In this document: piece by piece, positions 7,853 through 15,043 of the stretch
How the letters are laid out: each line of letters starts with the position of its first letter
Numbering within the stretch: the first letter of the stretch is position 1
Assembly: GCA_040388375.1 (NCBI GenBank)
Contig: JAZKBU010000006.1
Span: forward strand, 124,001 to 188,000
Reading direction: 5' to 3'
DNA: 64,000 nucleotides
Origin: Bacteroidota bacterium
GTDB taxonomy: Bacteria; Bacteroidota; Bacteroidia; UKL13-3
Program-made: the position numbers and the translations under genes
The notes under the pieces: generated by a model
The model's input: the letters and a program-made list of their open reading frames with translations, nothing else
What the model was told of the DNA's origin: nothing
Database searches by the model: none

Positions 7853-10219
7853 TTGCGCTTCCTAAAAAAACATATATACAAACTCCTGTTGCTACTGCTG
7901 GCAGTATGGTTTTATTTGTTACTACCCAAGCCCTTATTTAAAGTACCATATAGCCTTGTATTGTTCGATGAACAAAACAACCTGTTACAAGCCCAGATAG
8001 CACGTGATGGTCAGTGGCGGTTTCCGCAAGCCGACTCCACTCCTTTTAAATTTAAACAATGCCTTATCCAATATGAGGATAAAAGATTCAACTACCACTT
8101 TGGTATAGATGTATTAGCATTGGGTAGAGCCATTCAGCTCAATACAAGCAAAGGTAAAACAGTAAGCGGAGCCAGTACCATTACCATGCAGGTAGCGCGT
8201 ATGAGCAACCACGGTAAACGCACCATATGGAATAAAATATATGAGTTGCTATTAGCCATTCGCATTGAATGTAGTTTCTCCAAAAATGAAATCATTAACC
8301 TATATGCATCACATGCACCATTTGGTGGCAATGTGGTAGGTTTAGAAGCTGCCAGTTGGCGTTATTACCAACGTCCTGCCCATTTACTCAGTTGGGCAGA
8401 AACCGTAAACCTAACCATATTACCCAATGCACCATCTATTATTCATCCATCAAAAAACAGGGATTGGCTACTCAAAAAACGCAACCAATTATTAGATAAA
8501 CTTTTACTGGCGCATATTATAGATGCAGAAACCAATCGCTTATCAAAACTAGAACCCATACCCGATAAGCCCGGCAACTTGCCACAAAATGCACCACACC
8601 TTATACAGAATATTCAAAAGCAACTCAAAAAAGCCAAAGAACCTAACAGCGTTGTTAAAACCAGTATCAATACCTATTGGCAACAACAGGTAAACCAAAT
8701 ACTATTTGCCCACCACAAAGCTTTAAGTGCTAATGGTATTCAAAATGCATGTGCCATGGTAGTGCATGTGCCCACAGGTACCATTAAAGCTTATATTGGT
8801 AATATATACAAACCACGCGAAAATACATTTGACAACTATGTAGATATTATACAAGCAAGCAGAAGTCCGGGTAGTATTTTAAAACCTTTACTATACGAAG
8901 CCATGTTAGAAGATGGCATTATATTACCCAAAACATTAATAAACGATATACCTACCCAAATAGCAGGTTATTCACCACAAAATTTCGATTTGGGTTACAG
9001 TGGTGCAGTACCCGCTAATTTAGCTTTATCGCGCTCCTTAAACGTACCTGCTATACGTATGTTAAATGCTTACAAGTACCAACGTTTTTACGAGCGTTTA
9101 AAAATGTTAGGCATTACAACCCTTACCAAACCATCGCCATATTATGGCTTAGCACTTATATTGGGTGGCTCGGAAAACACCATGTTTGAGTTAGTTTCCG
9201 TTTACGCTAACATGGCAAGGCTATTAAACAATTACCATAGTCAGGCTGGTCATTATAACAATGCACATTGGTTTAATGCAGGTTATACTTACCAGGCCAT
9301 TAGCCAAACCCCATTTATGCAGCTACCTACTTTTGGAAAAATGAATGCGGCATGTGTATACCAGACTTTCGAGGCTATGGACGAAGCCATGCGCCCCGGT
9401 GATGAAGCCCTGTGGCAACAATTTGAAAGCAGCAGAAAAATAGCTTGGAAAACAGGCACCAGCTTTGGTTTCAGAGATGCCTGGAGCATAGGCATAACAC
9501 CCGAATACGTAGTAGCCGTATGGGCAGGCAATGCCGATGGACAAGGCCGTGCCGGTTTAATTGGCGTACAGGCAGCAGCACCCATTATGTTTGATATATT
9601 TAAAATACTACCACGTACTACTTGGTTTGAGCCTCCGTTTGACGAAATGAAACAAAGCCTGATATGCCACCAAAGCGGCTATAAAGCCAATCCTTACTGC
9701 ACACAAACAGATACCCAATACATAGCCAAACAAGGCGAAAGAACAGCAGTTTGCCCTTTTCATGAATTAATACATATTGATAAAAAAAGTAAACTGCGTG
9801 TAAACAGCAATTGCGAAAGTGTAAGTAATATGGAACATATACCTTGGTTTATTTTACCACCTTCCATTGAGTATTATTACCGTGCCAGTCACCCCAATTA
9901 CAACACTTTGCCACCTTACAGAAACGATTGTAGCGATGGTAGCAATAAACAGGTTATGGAATTAATCTATCCTAAAAAATCGAACAAAATATTTATTCCT
10001 ATAGAGCTAGATGGAACAACCGGCAAAGCCATTTTTGAAATTGCCCATAAATATACCGATGCTAAAATATACTGGTATATTGACGAAGCCTTTATGGGCA
10101 CTACAGAAAAATTTCACGAATTGGCTGTTAAATCAAAACCGGGCAAACACAGCTTAACCGCAACGGATAACAAAGGAAACAGTATTGCTATTAATTTTGA
10201 AATAATAAACAGGGAGTAA
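7853..10219 (+). CDS. pbpC: Penicillin-binding protein 1C, bifunctional peptidoglycan synthase
   Basis: 788 residues from a TTG start (no upstream in-frame ATG). An N-terminal membrane anchor (residues 8-24) precedes a GT51 glycosyltransferase domain with YEDKRFNYHFGID (catalytic Glu75) and SGASTITMQVARM (105-117). The transpeptidase domain has the serine motif SILK (341-344), SLN (395-397) and KTG (533-535). The C-terminal 100 residues form the BiPBP_C domain that marks the 1C class. It polymerises lipid II and may cross-link peptidoglycan in the periplasm. It is usually adjacent to an alpha-2-macroglobulin gene (yfhM type) in other bacteria, which is not the case here. All key residues are present. 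Confidence 0.94.
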   Translation: MRFLKKHIYKLLLLLLAVWFYLLLPKPLFKVPYSLVLFDEQNNLLQAQIARDGQWRFPQADSTPFKFKQCLIQYEDKRFNYHFGIDVLALGRAIQLNTSKGKTVSGASTITMQVARMSNHGKRTIWNKIYELLLAIRIECSFSKNEIINLYASHAPFGGNVVGLEAASWRYYQRPAHLLSWAETVNLTILPNAPSIIHPSKNRDWLLKKRNQLLDKLLLAHIIDAETNRLSKLEPIPDKPGNLPQNAPHLIQNIQKQLKKAKEPNSVVKTSINTYWQQQVNQILFAHHKALSANGIQNACAMVVHVPTGTIKAYIGNIYKPRENTFDNYVDIIQASRSPGSILKPLLYEAMLEDGIILPKTLINDIPTQIAGYSPQNFDLGYSGAVPANLALSRSLNVPAIRMLNAYKYQRFYERLKMLGITTLTKPSPYYGLALILGGSENTMFELVSVYANMARLLNNYHSQAGHYNNAHWFNAGYTYQAISQTPFMQLPTFGKMNAACVYQTFEAMDEAMRPGDEALWQQFESSRKIAWKTGTSFGFRDAWSIGITPEYVVAVWAGNADGQGRAGLIGVQAAAPIMFDIFKILPRTTWFEPPFDEMKQSLICHQSGYKANPYCTQTDTQYIAKQGERTAVCPFHELIHIDKKSKLRVNSNCESVSNMEHIPWFILPPSIEYYYRASHPNYNTLPPYRNDCSDGSNKQVMELIYPKKSNKIFIPIELDGTTGKAIFEIAHKYTDAKIYWYIDEAFMGTTEKFHELAVKSKPGKHSLTATDNKGNSIAINFEIINRE

Positions 10220-10223
10220 ATAA

Positions 10224-10709
10224 CTAAAGGGCAATGCTTTTTTCTTCCACAATAGCTTGCAGCAAATTTTTAGTACAATCTTTCAATAGTTTATGTACCT
10301 CTTCAAAATCTTTGGTAGTGCCGTAATACGGATCAGGAATAATTTCTTCCGTTATGTTTTTCGAATCGTAATGGCGCATCATTAATACCTTGGCTGTACC
10401 TTGTAATGGTTTTAACATAATTATATTCTGGTAATTTGTTTTATCCATAGCCACTATATAATCAAAGCTAAAAAAATCGTTGGCAACAAATTGTCTGGCC
10501 TTATGGCTAAGTGAAAGACTATCTTGTCTAACAGCCATTTCCCTGGTTCTTTTATCGGCTAACTCGCCTAAATGATAAGCTGCAGTACCGGCAGAATCTA
10601 TTGTAAAAAAATCTTTTAAGCCTTGTTCGTTCACATGCATTTTAAACAGACCTTCCGCTAGTGGCGACCTGCATATATTACCCAAACAAACAAAAAGCAC
10701 CGAAATCAT
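10224..10709 (-). CDS. Low-molecular-weight protein tyrosine phosphatase
   Basis: 161 residues. The P-loop CLGNICRS (Cys8 nucleophile, Arg14) is at the N-terminus and the general-acid aspartate is in IPDPYYG (Asp126). It dephosphorylates phosphotyrosine; in bacteria members act on tyrosine kinases of capsule/exopolysaccharide assembly or on phospho-arginine. No kinase gene is near. It is convergent with pbpC with only 4 bases between the stop codons. The ATG at 10709 is 5 bases from a CATATTTG box, so the message may be nearly leaderless. Confidence 0.92.
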   Translation of the reverse strand: MISVLFVCLGNICRSPLAEGLFKMHVNEQGLKDFFTIDSAGTAAYHLGELADKRTREMAVRQDSLSLSHKARQFVANDFFSFDYIVAMDKTNYQNIIMLKPLQGTAKVLMMRHYDSKNITEEIIPDPYYGTTKDFEEVHKLLKDCTKNLLQAIVEEKSIAL

Positions 10710-10714
10710 TGTTG

Positions 10715-10722
10715 CAAATATG
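10715..10722 (-). promoter_or_regulatory. -7-like box before the LMW-PTP gene
   Basis: Reads CATATTTG on the minus strand, one mismatch from TAnnTTTG. It ends 5 bases before the ATG at 10709. Confidence 0.35.
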
Positions 10723-10784
10723 ATTGATTAATTGAAATAAACTATTGCTTATACGTGTACACTATTAACAATTTATTCAATACT

Positions 10785-11495
10785 TTATAAAGTGGTATCA
10801 GCTTTCACATGATTTCCTTCCATTGTAAAAAATGCTGTAGGCAAAGTTTGACGTTGTGTAATGTAAGCAGCATACGTATCGCTATAGGCTGTTCTGTGTT
10901 GCATAATACTGTTGTAAGTTCCGCTTAAACCTATCATCATTTCACAAGCTTCTCTTACCGCAAAATTGCCACTTTCGTGTGCGGTTATATAATCGGCCAA
11001 TTGGTTATTTATTACATAGTTTTTAAACAAAGGATTGGCCTTTCTGTTAATTAACACACGCACACCACAAACCTCGGCCATACTCAAATCCAACACATCG
11101 TCAAACATATAACATACCTCCTCAGGTTTTATGTCATGCTGCTGGCAAAAATGTTGCAAGGCTATTATTTTATTAGGCACTTTGTAATACGAGGCATCAA
11201 AATGTTCTCGCTGGCAAAAGTAAAAAGCCATTTCGTTTTTCTCTCCCGATATAATTGCTGTTTTAGGTAACACATCGTTTAACAAATAATGGTTAAACCG
11301 AATCAGATTAGTTCCCATACTATCGGCTTCGTTAAAATTAGAGCTTTTGTTTTCATTCTTAACGGCATTGTTAAACACACCATCCCAGTCAAAAATAAAA
11401 GCTTTAATGGTTTTTAACTTATCAGCCAACTGAGAAGCTGGTGTACAAAAAGTACCGCCAATATTAGAAAAAACCAATGCTACATCGCTAATCAT
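10785..11495 (-). CDS. HAD-superfamily phosphatase, KdsC-like
   Basis: 236 residues. HAD motif I is FIFDWDGVF (Asp36, Asp38), motif II TAIISGEKNEM, the Lys and motif III/IV region is MFDDVLDLSMAEVCGVRVLI, followed by NFAVREACEMMIGL. The order and the A/G-V-REAC ending match the KdsC/YrbI (3-deoxy-octulosonate 8-phosphate phosphatase, class C0) group. Differences from KdsC: about 30 extra N-terminal and 35 extra C-terminal residues, and a divergent cap region, so the substrate may not be KDO-8-P. It is not next to kdsA, kdsB or kdsD. Upstream, 11496-11766 contains no gene. Confidence 0.8.
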   Translation of the reverse strand: MISDVALVFSNIGGTFCTPASQLADKLKTIKAFIFDWDGVFNNAVKNENKSSNFNEADSMGTNLIRFNHYLLNDVLPKTAIISGEKNEMAFYFCQREHFDASYYKVPNKIIALQHFCQQHDIKPEEVCYMFDDVLDLSMAEVCGVRVLINRKANPLFKNYVINNQLADYITAHESGNFAVREACEMMIGLSGTYNSIMQHRTAYSDTYAAYITQRQTLPTAFFTMEGNHVKADTTL

Positions 11496-11731
11496 ACTTG
11501 CTATTTATTATTAATTATAATTTGCAATTATATTATAATTTACTTTCATTATTGGCACTAAATATTACCTGGCAATAGCCTATCGTTAAGCAATTATTAA
11601 CACCAAAAAATTCAACTGTCTATTTTCTCTAGTCCAGCTAAGTTACTGTATTATCAATAGCTAACAGCAATGCAAGTATAAATAAAAACACTTCCATTGG
11701 CTTATCCACCATACACTGCGCTAAGCTCCAT

Positions 11732-11761
11732 TTTGGCCATAAAATGTCGCACTTATATTCG
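11732..11761 (+). promoter_or_regulatory. Promoter for the Fic-like regulator
   Basis: TTTG (11732-11735), 18 bases, TATATTCG (11754-11761). One mismatch to the -7 consensus and a spacer one base short. The ATG follows 5 bases later, implying a leaderless or nearly leaderless transcript. Confidence 0.45.
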
Positions 11762-11766
11762 TATCA

Positions 11767-12945
11767 ATGATACTGATTAACAAATACGAGCCTGCTATTA
11801 GCATTGATGAAGCCTTTGTACAATGCCTGCATCAATATGAAGAATTGAAAAAGATTTTCAATTTTATTGATTTGCCAGAAAGTATTGTAGAAACAGAACA
11901 AATAAACAGTTCTATTCTTCGTAACTACTATGCCAATGCTATTGACCATAATTTGTTAGAAGTAAAAACAGTTAAATATATAGTTAACAAAAATGTGCGC
12001 CCAAGTGGCTCAGCCGAAGGTGCCGTTTACCAATACTTTAAAGCTGAACAGTTTTTACAGGCACATATAGCCGAACCTTTATCATTATCGTTAATTTACC
12101 AATTACACAAAGTATTGGTTACCGATTTGTACAACCAAACGCCAGAAGTAAGCTTATTCAACAACAACTCATTTAAGCAACCGGAAAAACTACATCAGGA
12201 AACCGAAATGGAGTTAGACAGTTTGTTTGAGTTTTTAAATAACGACAGTGAATTCCATCCTATTATTCAAAGTTGGATATTACATTTTAAAGTATTGGCA
12301 TTACCGCTATTCAGTGAAGCCAAAAACAAATTTGCATCGTTGTTACAAAACTTCTGGTTACGTAAACATAACATGGACTTAAACGGTATGTTAAGTTTAG
12401 AGCACGAGTTGTACATTCAAAAAAATGAATACCAATCGTACTTCCATGAAAACAAAAAAACGGATGCTCCTGTTAACAACGACCAACATTTAAACGACAA
12501 AATAACTTTTGGACTGGAACTACACGCTAACCAATTAACACGCTTATACCAATTATTACAATCGTATTTCCGCAAGCAAATTGATTACGATAAGTTAACA
12601 CCTCGTCAGAAAAACATTATGAACTTTGTTTTTCAACGTGGTTATAAGTTAAAAGAAATTGACGACTCTATTTTAAACAAACGCCAGAAGTTAATCATGT
12701 ACATTATACAACACCGCGGTTTTGTAAGCACCAAAGAATTGGTAAGTGAGTTTGAGTGTAACCGCAAAACCATTCAGCGTGATTTTGTGCATTTATTGGA
12801 ATTAAACCTCGTAAAAGTAATTGGTCAAGGTAGCGCCTTAAAATATTCGCTTAATCTGGACGAACACAAACATGAGCCTATTAACGAATACCAAGCGGTT
12901 TACCTTAAAAACAGTGACGAGCAGGTTATATTAGGCGAAGTGTAG
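11767..12945 (+). CDS. Fic-fold protein with degenerate active site and C-terminal winged-helix DNA-binding domain
   Basis: 392 residues. Residues 45-225 follow the Fic fold: an SAEGAVYQYFKAEQFL region, LSLIYQLHKVLV, and SWILHFKVLALPLFSEAKNK (169-188) where the active enzyme would have HPFxDGNGR. Leu179 aligns with the catalytic His and the GNGR loop is gone, so AMP transfer is not expected. Residues 300-362 are a DeoR-like winged helix (FVSTKELVSEFECNRKTIQR). This suggests a transcription factor that uses a dead Fic domain as sensor or dimeriser. Own promoter at 11732-11761; terminator at 13006-13042 downstream. The regulated genes are unknown; its own promoter or the flanking genes are the first guess. 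Confidence 0.8.
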   Translation: MILINKYEPAISIDEAFVQCLHQYEELKKIFNFIDLPESIVETEQINSSILRNYYANAIDHNLLEVKTVKYIVNKNVRPSGSAEGAVYQYFKAEQFLQAHIAEPLSLSLIYQLHKVLVTDLYNQTPEVSLFNNNSFKQPEKLHQETEMELDSLFEFLNNDSEFHPIIQSWILHFKVLALPLFSEAKNKFASLLQNFWLRKHNMDLNGMLSLEHELYIQKNEYQSYFHENKKTDAPVNNDQHLNDKITFGLELHANQLTRLYQLLQSYFRKQIDYDKLTPRQKNIMNFVFQRGYKLKEIDDSILNKRQKLIMYIIQHRGFVSTKELVSEFECNRKTIQRDFVHLLELNLVKVIGQGSALKYSLNLDEHKHEPINEYQAVYLKNSDEQVILGEV

Positions 12946-12953
12946 ATTCAATT

Positions 12954-12987
12954 CATGTAGAGATGTTGCATGCAACGTCTTTACATG
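12954..12987. repeat. 34-bp palindromic repeat, GTTGCATGCAAC family
   Basis: Two 17-base halves meet at 12970/12971 around the core GTTGCATGCAAC; the outer arms (CATGTAGAGAT and GTCTTTACATG) pair with a few mismatches. A near-identical perfect copy is at 17997-18028 and a decayed copy at 7767-7794. All three lie at gene ends outside coding sequence. Confidence 0.7.
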
Positions 12988-13005
12988 ATGAAAACCCTAT
13001 AAAAC

Positions 13006-13042
13006 AAAAAAAGGAACTTAAATAACTCAAGTTCCTTTTTTT
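13006..13042. terminator. Bidirectional intrinsic terminator
   Basis: Perfect 14-bp stem (13006-13019 with 13029-13042; core AAGGAACTT) with an A-run on one side and a T-run on the other, between the convergent Fic-like and DUF2795 genes. It can stop transcription from both sides. Confidence 0.85.
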
Positions 13043-13048
13043 ATAATC

Positions 13049-13270
13049 TTACAACTCATCTTCATTGTAAAAATAATCTTCATTTGTTGGGTAATCAGGC
13101 CAAATCTCCTCTATACCTTCAAATGGCTCTCCATCGTCTTCTATTTCTTGTAAGTTTTCAATTACTTCAAGTGGAGCACCACTTCTAATTCCATAATCAA
13201 TTAACTCATCTTTTGTTGCAGGCCAAGGTGCATCATCTAAATAAGAAGCAAGTTCAAGTGTCCAATACAT
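13049..13270 (-). CDS. DUF2795 domain protein
   Basis: 73 residues, very acidic. The N-terminal ELASYLDDAPWPATKDELIDYGIRSGAP-type helix-turn pattern (here cut to YWTLELASYLDDAPWPATK and following) is the DUF2795 module, and the C-terminal half (LQEIEDDGEPFEGIEEIWPD, then YFYNEDEL) is the acidic tail usual in Bacteroidota versions. The family is small, widespread and of unknown function; some annotations suggest nucleic-acid related roles. It is monocistronic, with a good promoter at 13298-13328 and a strong terminator just after the stop. Confidence 0.85.
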   Translation of the reverse strand: MYWTLELASYLDDAPWPATKDELIDYGIRSGAPLEVIENLQEIEDDGEPFEGIEEIWPDYPTNEDYFYNEDEL

Positions 13271-13297
13271 AATATTATAAGGTTTTTAAATTTAACG

Positions 13298-13328
13298 CGA
13301 AAATATATTTTATTCGCACTTAAGCAAC
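13298..13328 (-). promoter_or_regulatory. Promoter for the DUF2795 gene
   Basis: On the minus strand GTTG (13328-13325), 19 bases, TATTTTCG (13305-13298). The -7 box is the TTCG variant seen also before sucC. Predicted leader is about 22 bases. Confidence 0.5.
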
Positions 13329-13420
13329 CACAAAATATTTACTTAAAAAAAAATTATTATTGATTTAAACCTTTTGGTAAATAATACATCAGACTGGCAT
13401 AAATTAAATAAAATCATTTT

Positions 13421-14224
13421 ATGAAACGCAAACTATTAATCGCCATTATGGCCTTAGGTTCAGTAAGTTTAGTTCTTTCTTCGTGTAAAAAAGACAAAGA
13501 AAATGACTTTGATACTGAAAGTACCGTTGACAATAGTAATTCTGAAAGCAGTTTTGACCAGGTTTTTAAACAAGTGGATGAAGCTGCCAGCAGCAAAGCT
13601 TTAGGAAAAACAGGCCCGACCGTTACTATTGACTCCAGCAGTTCACCAAAAGTAATGACCATTGATTATGGAACGGGTACTATTTGCAACGATTTAAAAG
13701 TGCGCAGTGGTAAAATAATTGTTACCTACACCGGCAGATACAGGGAAACAGGAACAGTTATACATGTGACGTTTGAGAATTTTGTGCAAAATGGTAAACG
13801 TATCAACAATGCATCAACCAAAACCATTACCAATAATGGCCGCAATGGACAAGGTAATTTAAGTTGGACTATACAGGTAAATGCTTCTATTTTACTGGAA
13901 ACAGGCCAAACCATTACTTGGAATTCAACCCGCAGCCGTACCTGGATAGCAGGCGAAAGCACTCCTGCTGATTGGACCGATGATAAATATGAAATTACCG
14001 GTAGCACAACAGGTACAAACCGCAGAGGTGTAAACTACACTTGTAATATTACCTCACCTTTATTAATTGATTTAAGCTGTAACCTACGCAGAATAACCAA
14101 AGGTATAGTTGAACTGACTCCTGAAGGTAAAAATGCACGTACCATTGATTTTGGAAATGGTGAGTGCGATAACGAAGCTACCTGCAATGTTAATGGCAGA
14201 AGCTTTAAAATAGGTAAATTTTAA
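13421..14224 (+). CDS. Lipoprotein of unknown function
   Basis: 267 residues with a lipoprotein signal (VSLVLSSCKKDKEN; lipidated Cys about residue 22). Residues 60-250 are beta-rich and Thr/Asn-rich with several Cys (TICNDLKV, VNYTCNIT, LIDLSCNLR, GECDNEATCNVNGRSFKIGKF), a pattern seen in uncharacterised surface lipoproteins of this phylum. No enzyme motif. It is followed by two hairpin terminators. No homologue of known function is recognised. Confidence 0.75.
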   Translation: MKRKLLIAIMALGSVSLVLSSCKKDKENDFDTESTVDNSNSESSFDQVFKQVDEAASSKALGKTGPTVTIDSSSSPKVMTIDYGTGTICNDLKVRSGKIIVTYTGRYRETGTVIHVTFENFVQNGKRINNASTKTITNNGRNGQGNLSWTIQVNASILLETGQTITWNSTRSRTWIAGESTPADWTDDKYEITGSTTGTNRRGVNYTCNITSPLLIDLSCNLRRITKGIVELTPEGKNARTIDFGNGECDNEATCNVNGRSFKIGKF

Positions 14225-14258
14225 AATATATTTCATAAGTATATTGGTTAAACACCCA

Positions 14259-14286
14259 AAGCCGCAAATTTTTCAATTTGCGGCTT
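14259..14286 (+). terminator. Hairpin after the lipoprotein gene
   Basis: Perfect 12-bp stem AAGCCGCAAATT (14259-14270) with loop TTTC and AATTTGCGGCTT (14275-14286). It lies 35 bases after the stop at 14224. T-rich sequence follows but is interrupted. Confidence 0.7.
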
Positions 14287-14308
14287 ATCTATTTTTATAC
14301 TTTATACT

Positions 14309-14348
14309 AAAAAAGCCGGTATCCTCTTTCGAGCATATCGGCTTTTTT
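14309..14348. terminator. Bidirectional intrinsic terminator
   Basis: Stem AAAAAAGCCGGTAT (14309-14322) pairs with ATATCGGCTTTTTT (14335-14348), one wobble. A-run and T-run on opposite sides serve both the plus-strand lipoprotein gene and the minus-strand TonB cassette that ends at 14367. Confidence 0.8.
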
Positions 14349-14366
14349 GTTAGCTATGATTAATGT

Positions 14367-14984
14367 TTACTTTAACTTAACAGGAAAGTTAATATCAATA
14401 TCACTCTCTGCCGATTTAGCCGTTGTTTTAGGCACACCATCATAATGGCTCAATACCATATTTAAGGACCCTAGCAAAGGCGTTGTATACGAAGCATTGC
14501 TGGTGGTATTTAAATGAAACTCCAAACCAACCGGTAATGCAGGTGTATTGTTGTCAAAATCCAATATCTCCGTTTCAAACTTATCATCCAGGTTACTGCT
14601 GGCCGTGTAAAAAAACTGGTGCATATTTTTCTCGTCTTCAATGGCATAAGAAACCGTATCAACAGGTATTTTTGTTTTATCTAAAATAAGGACATGGCAA
14701 TGGTATTCAATACCCGTATCCAAAGCCAAAGTATCAATAACGGGATTTAAGCCTCCGTCACCATCCAAATCTTCCCACTTATAGCTAAAATGGTATTGGG
14801 TATTATTAGGATCATCGTGGTTATAACCATTAATAATGATAGTAGTTAATACTTCCTGCGGATTGGTAGCAACAGGTTGTTTGGGGTCATCTTTTTTACA
14901 CGAGGAAATGACTAATATGGTAAATACTGTTAGCATAGCTAAAGTACTTAATTGTTTTGTGATGAAATTATTGTTTGTGTTCAT
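14367..14984 (-). CDS. Lipoprotein downstream of a TonB receptor, with EF-hand-like loop
   Basis: 205 residues; lipoprotein signal with VISSC (Cys about 29). The centre has two beta-rich segments and an acidic loop KWEDLDGDGGLNP that resembles a calcium or metal loop, followed by EYHCHVLILD. It is the third gene of a minus-strand cassette: small His/Cys-rich protein, TonB receptor, this lipoprotein (59 bases after the receptor). In Bacteroidota such lipoproteins behind receptors often capture the ligand at the surface. No sequence similarity to SusD is visible. The ligand may be a metal, judged from the first gene of the cassette; this is inference. Confidence 0.75.
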   Translation of the reverse strand: MNTNNNFITKQLSTLAMLTVFTILVISSCKKDDPKQPVATNPQEVLTTIIINGYNHDDPNNTQYHFSYKWEDLDGDGGLNPVIDTLALDTGIEYHCHVLILDKTKIPVDTVSYAIEDEKNMHQFFYTASSNLDDKFETEILDFDNNTPALPVGLEFHLNTTSNASYTTPLLGSLNMVLSHYDGVPKTTAKSAESDIDINFPVKLK

Positions 14985-15043
14985 GATTTTTTGATTAAAT
15001 GTTTTTACTGTTATTTTTTTATTGTTTATCTTATCGTCTGTTA

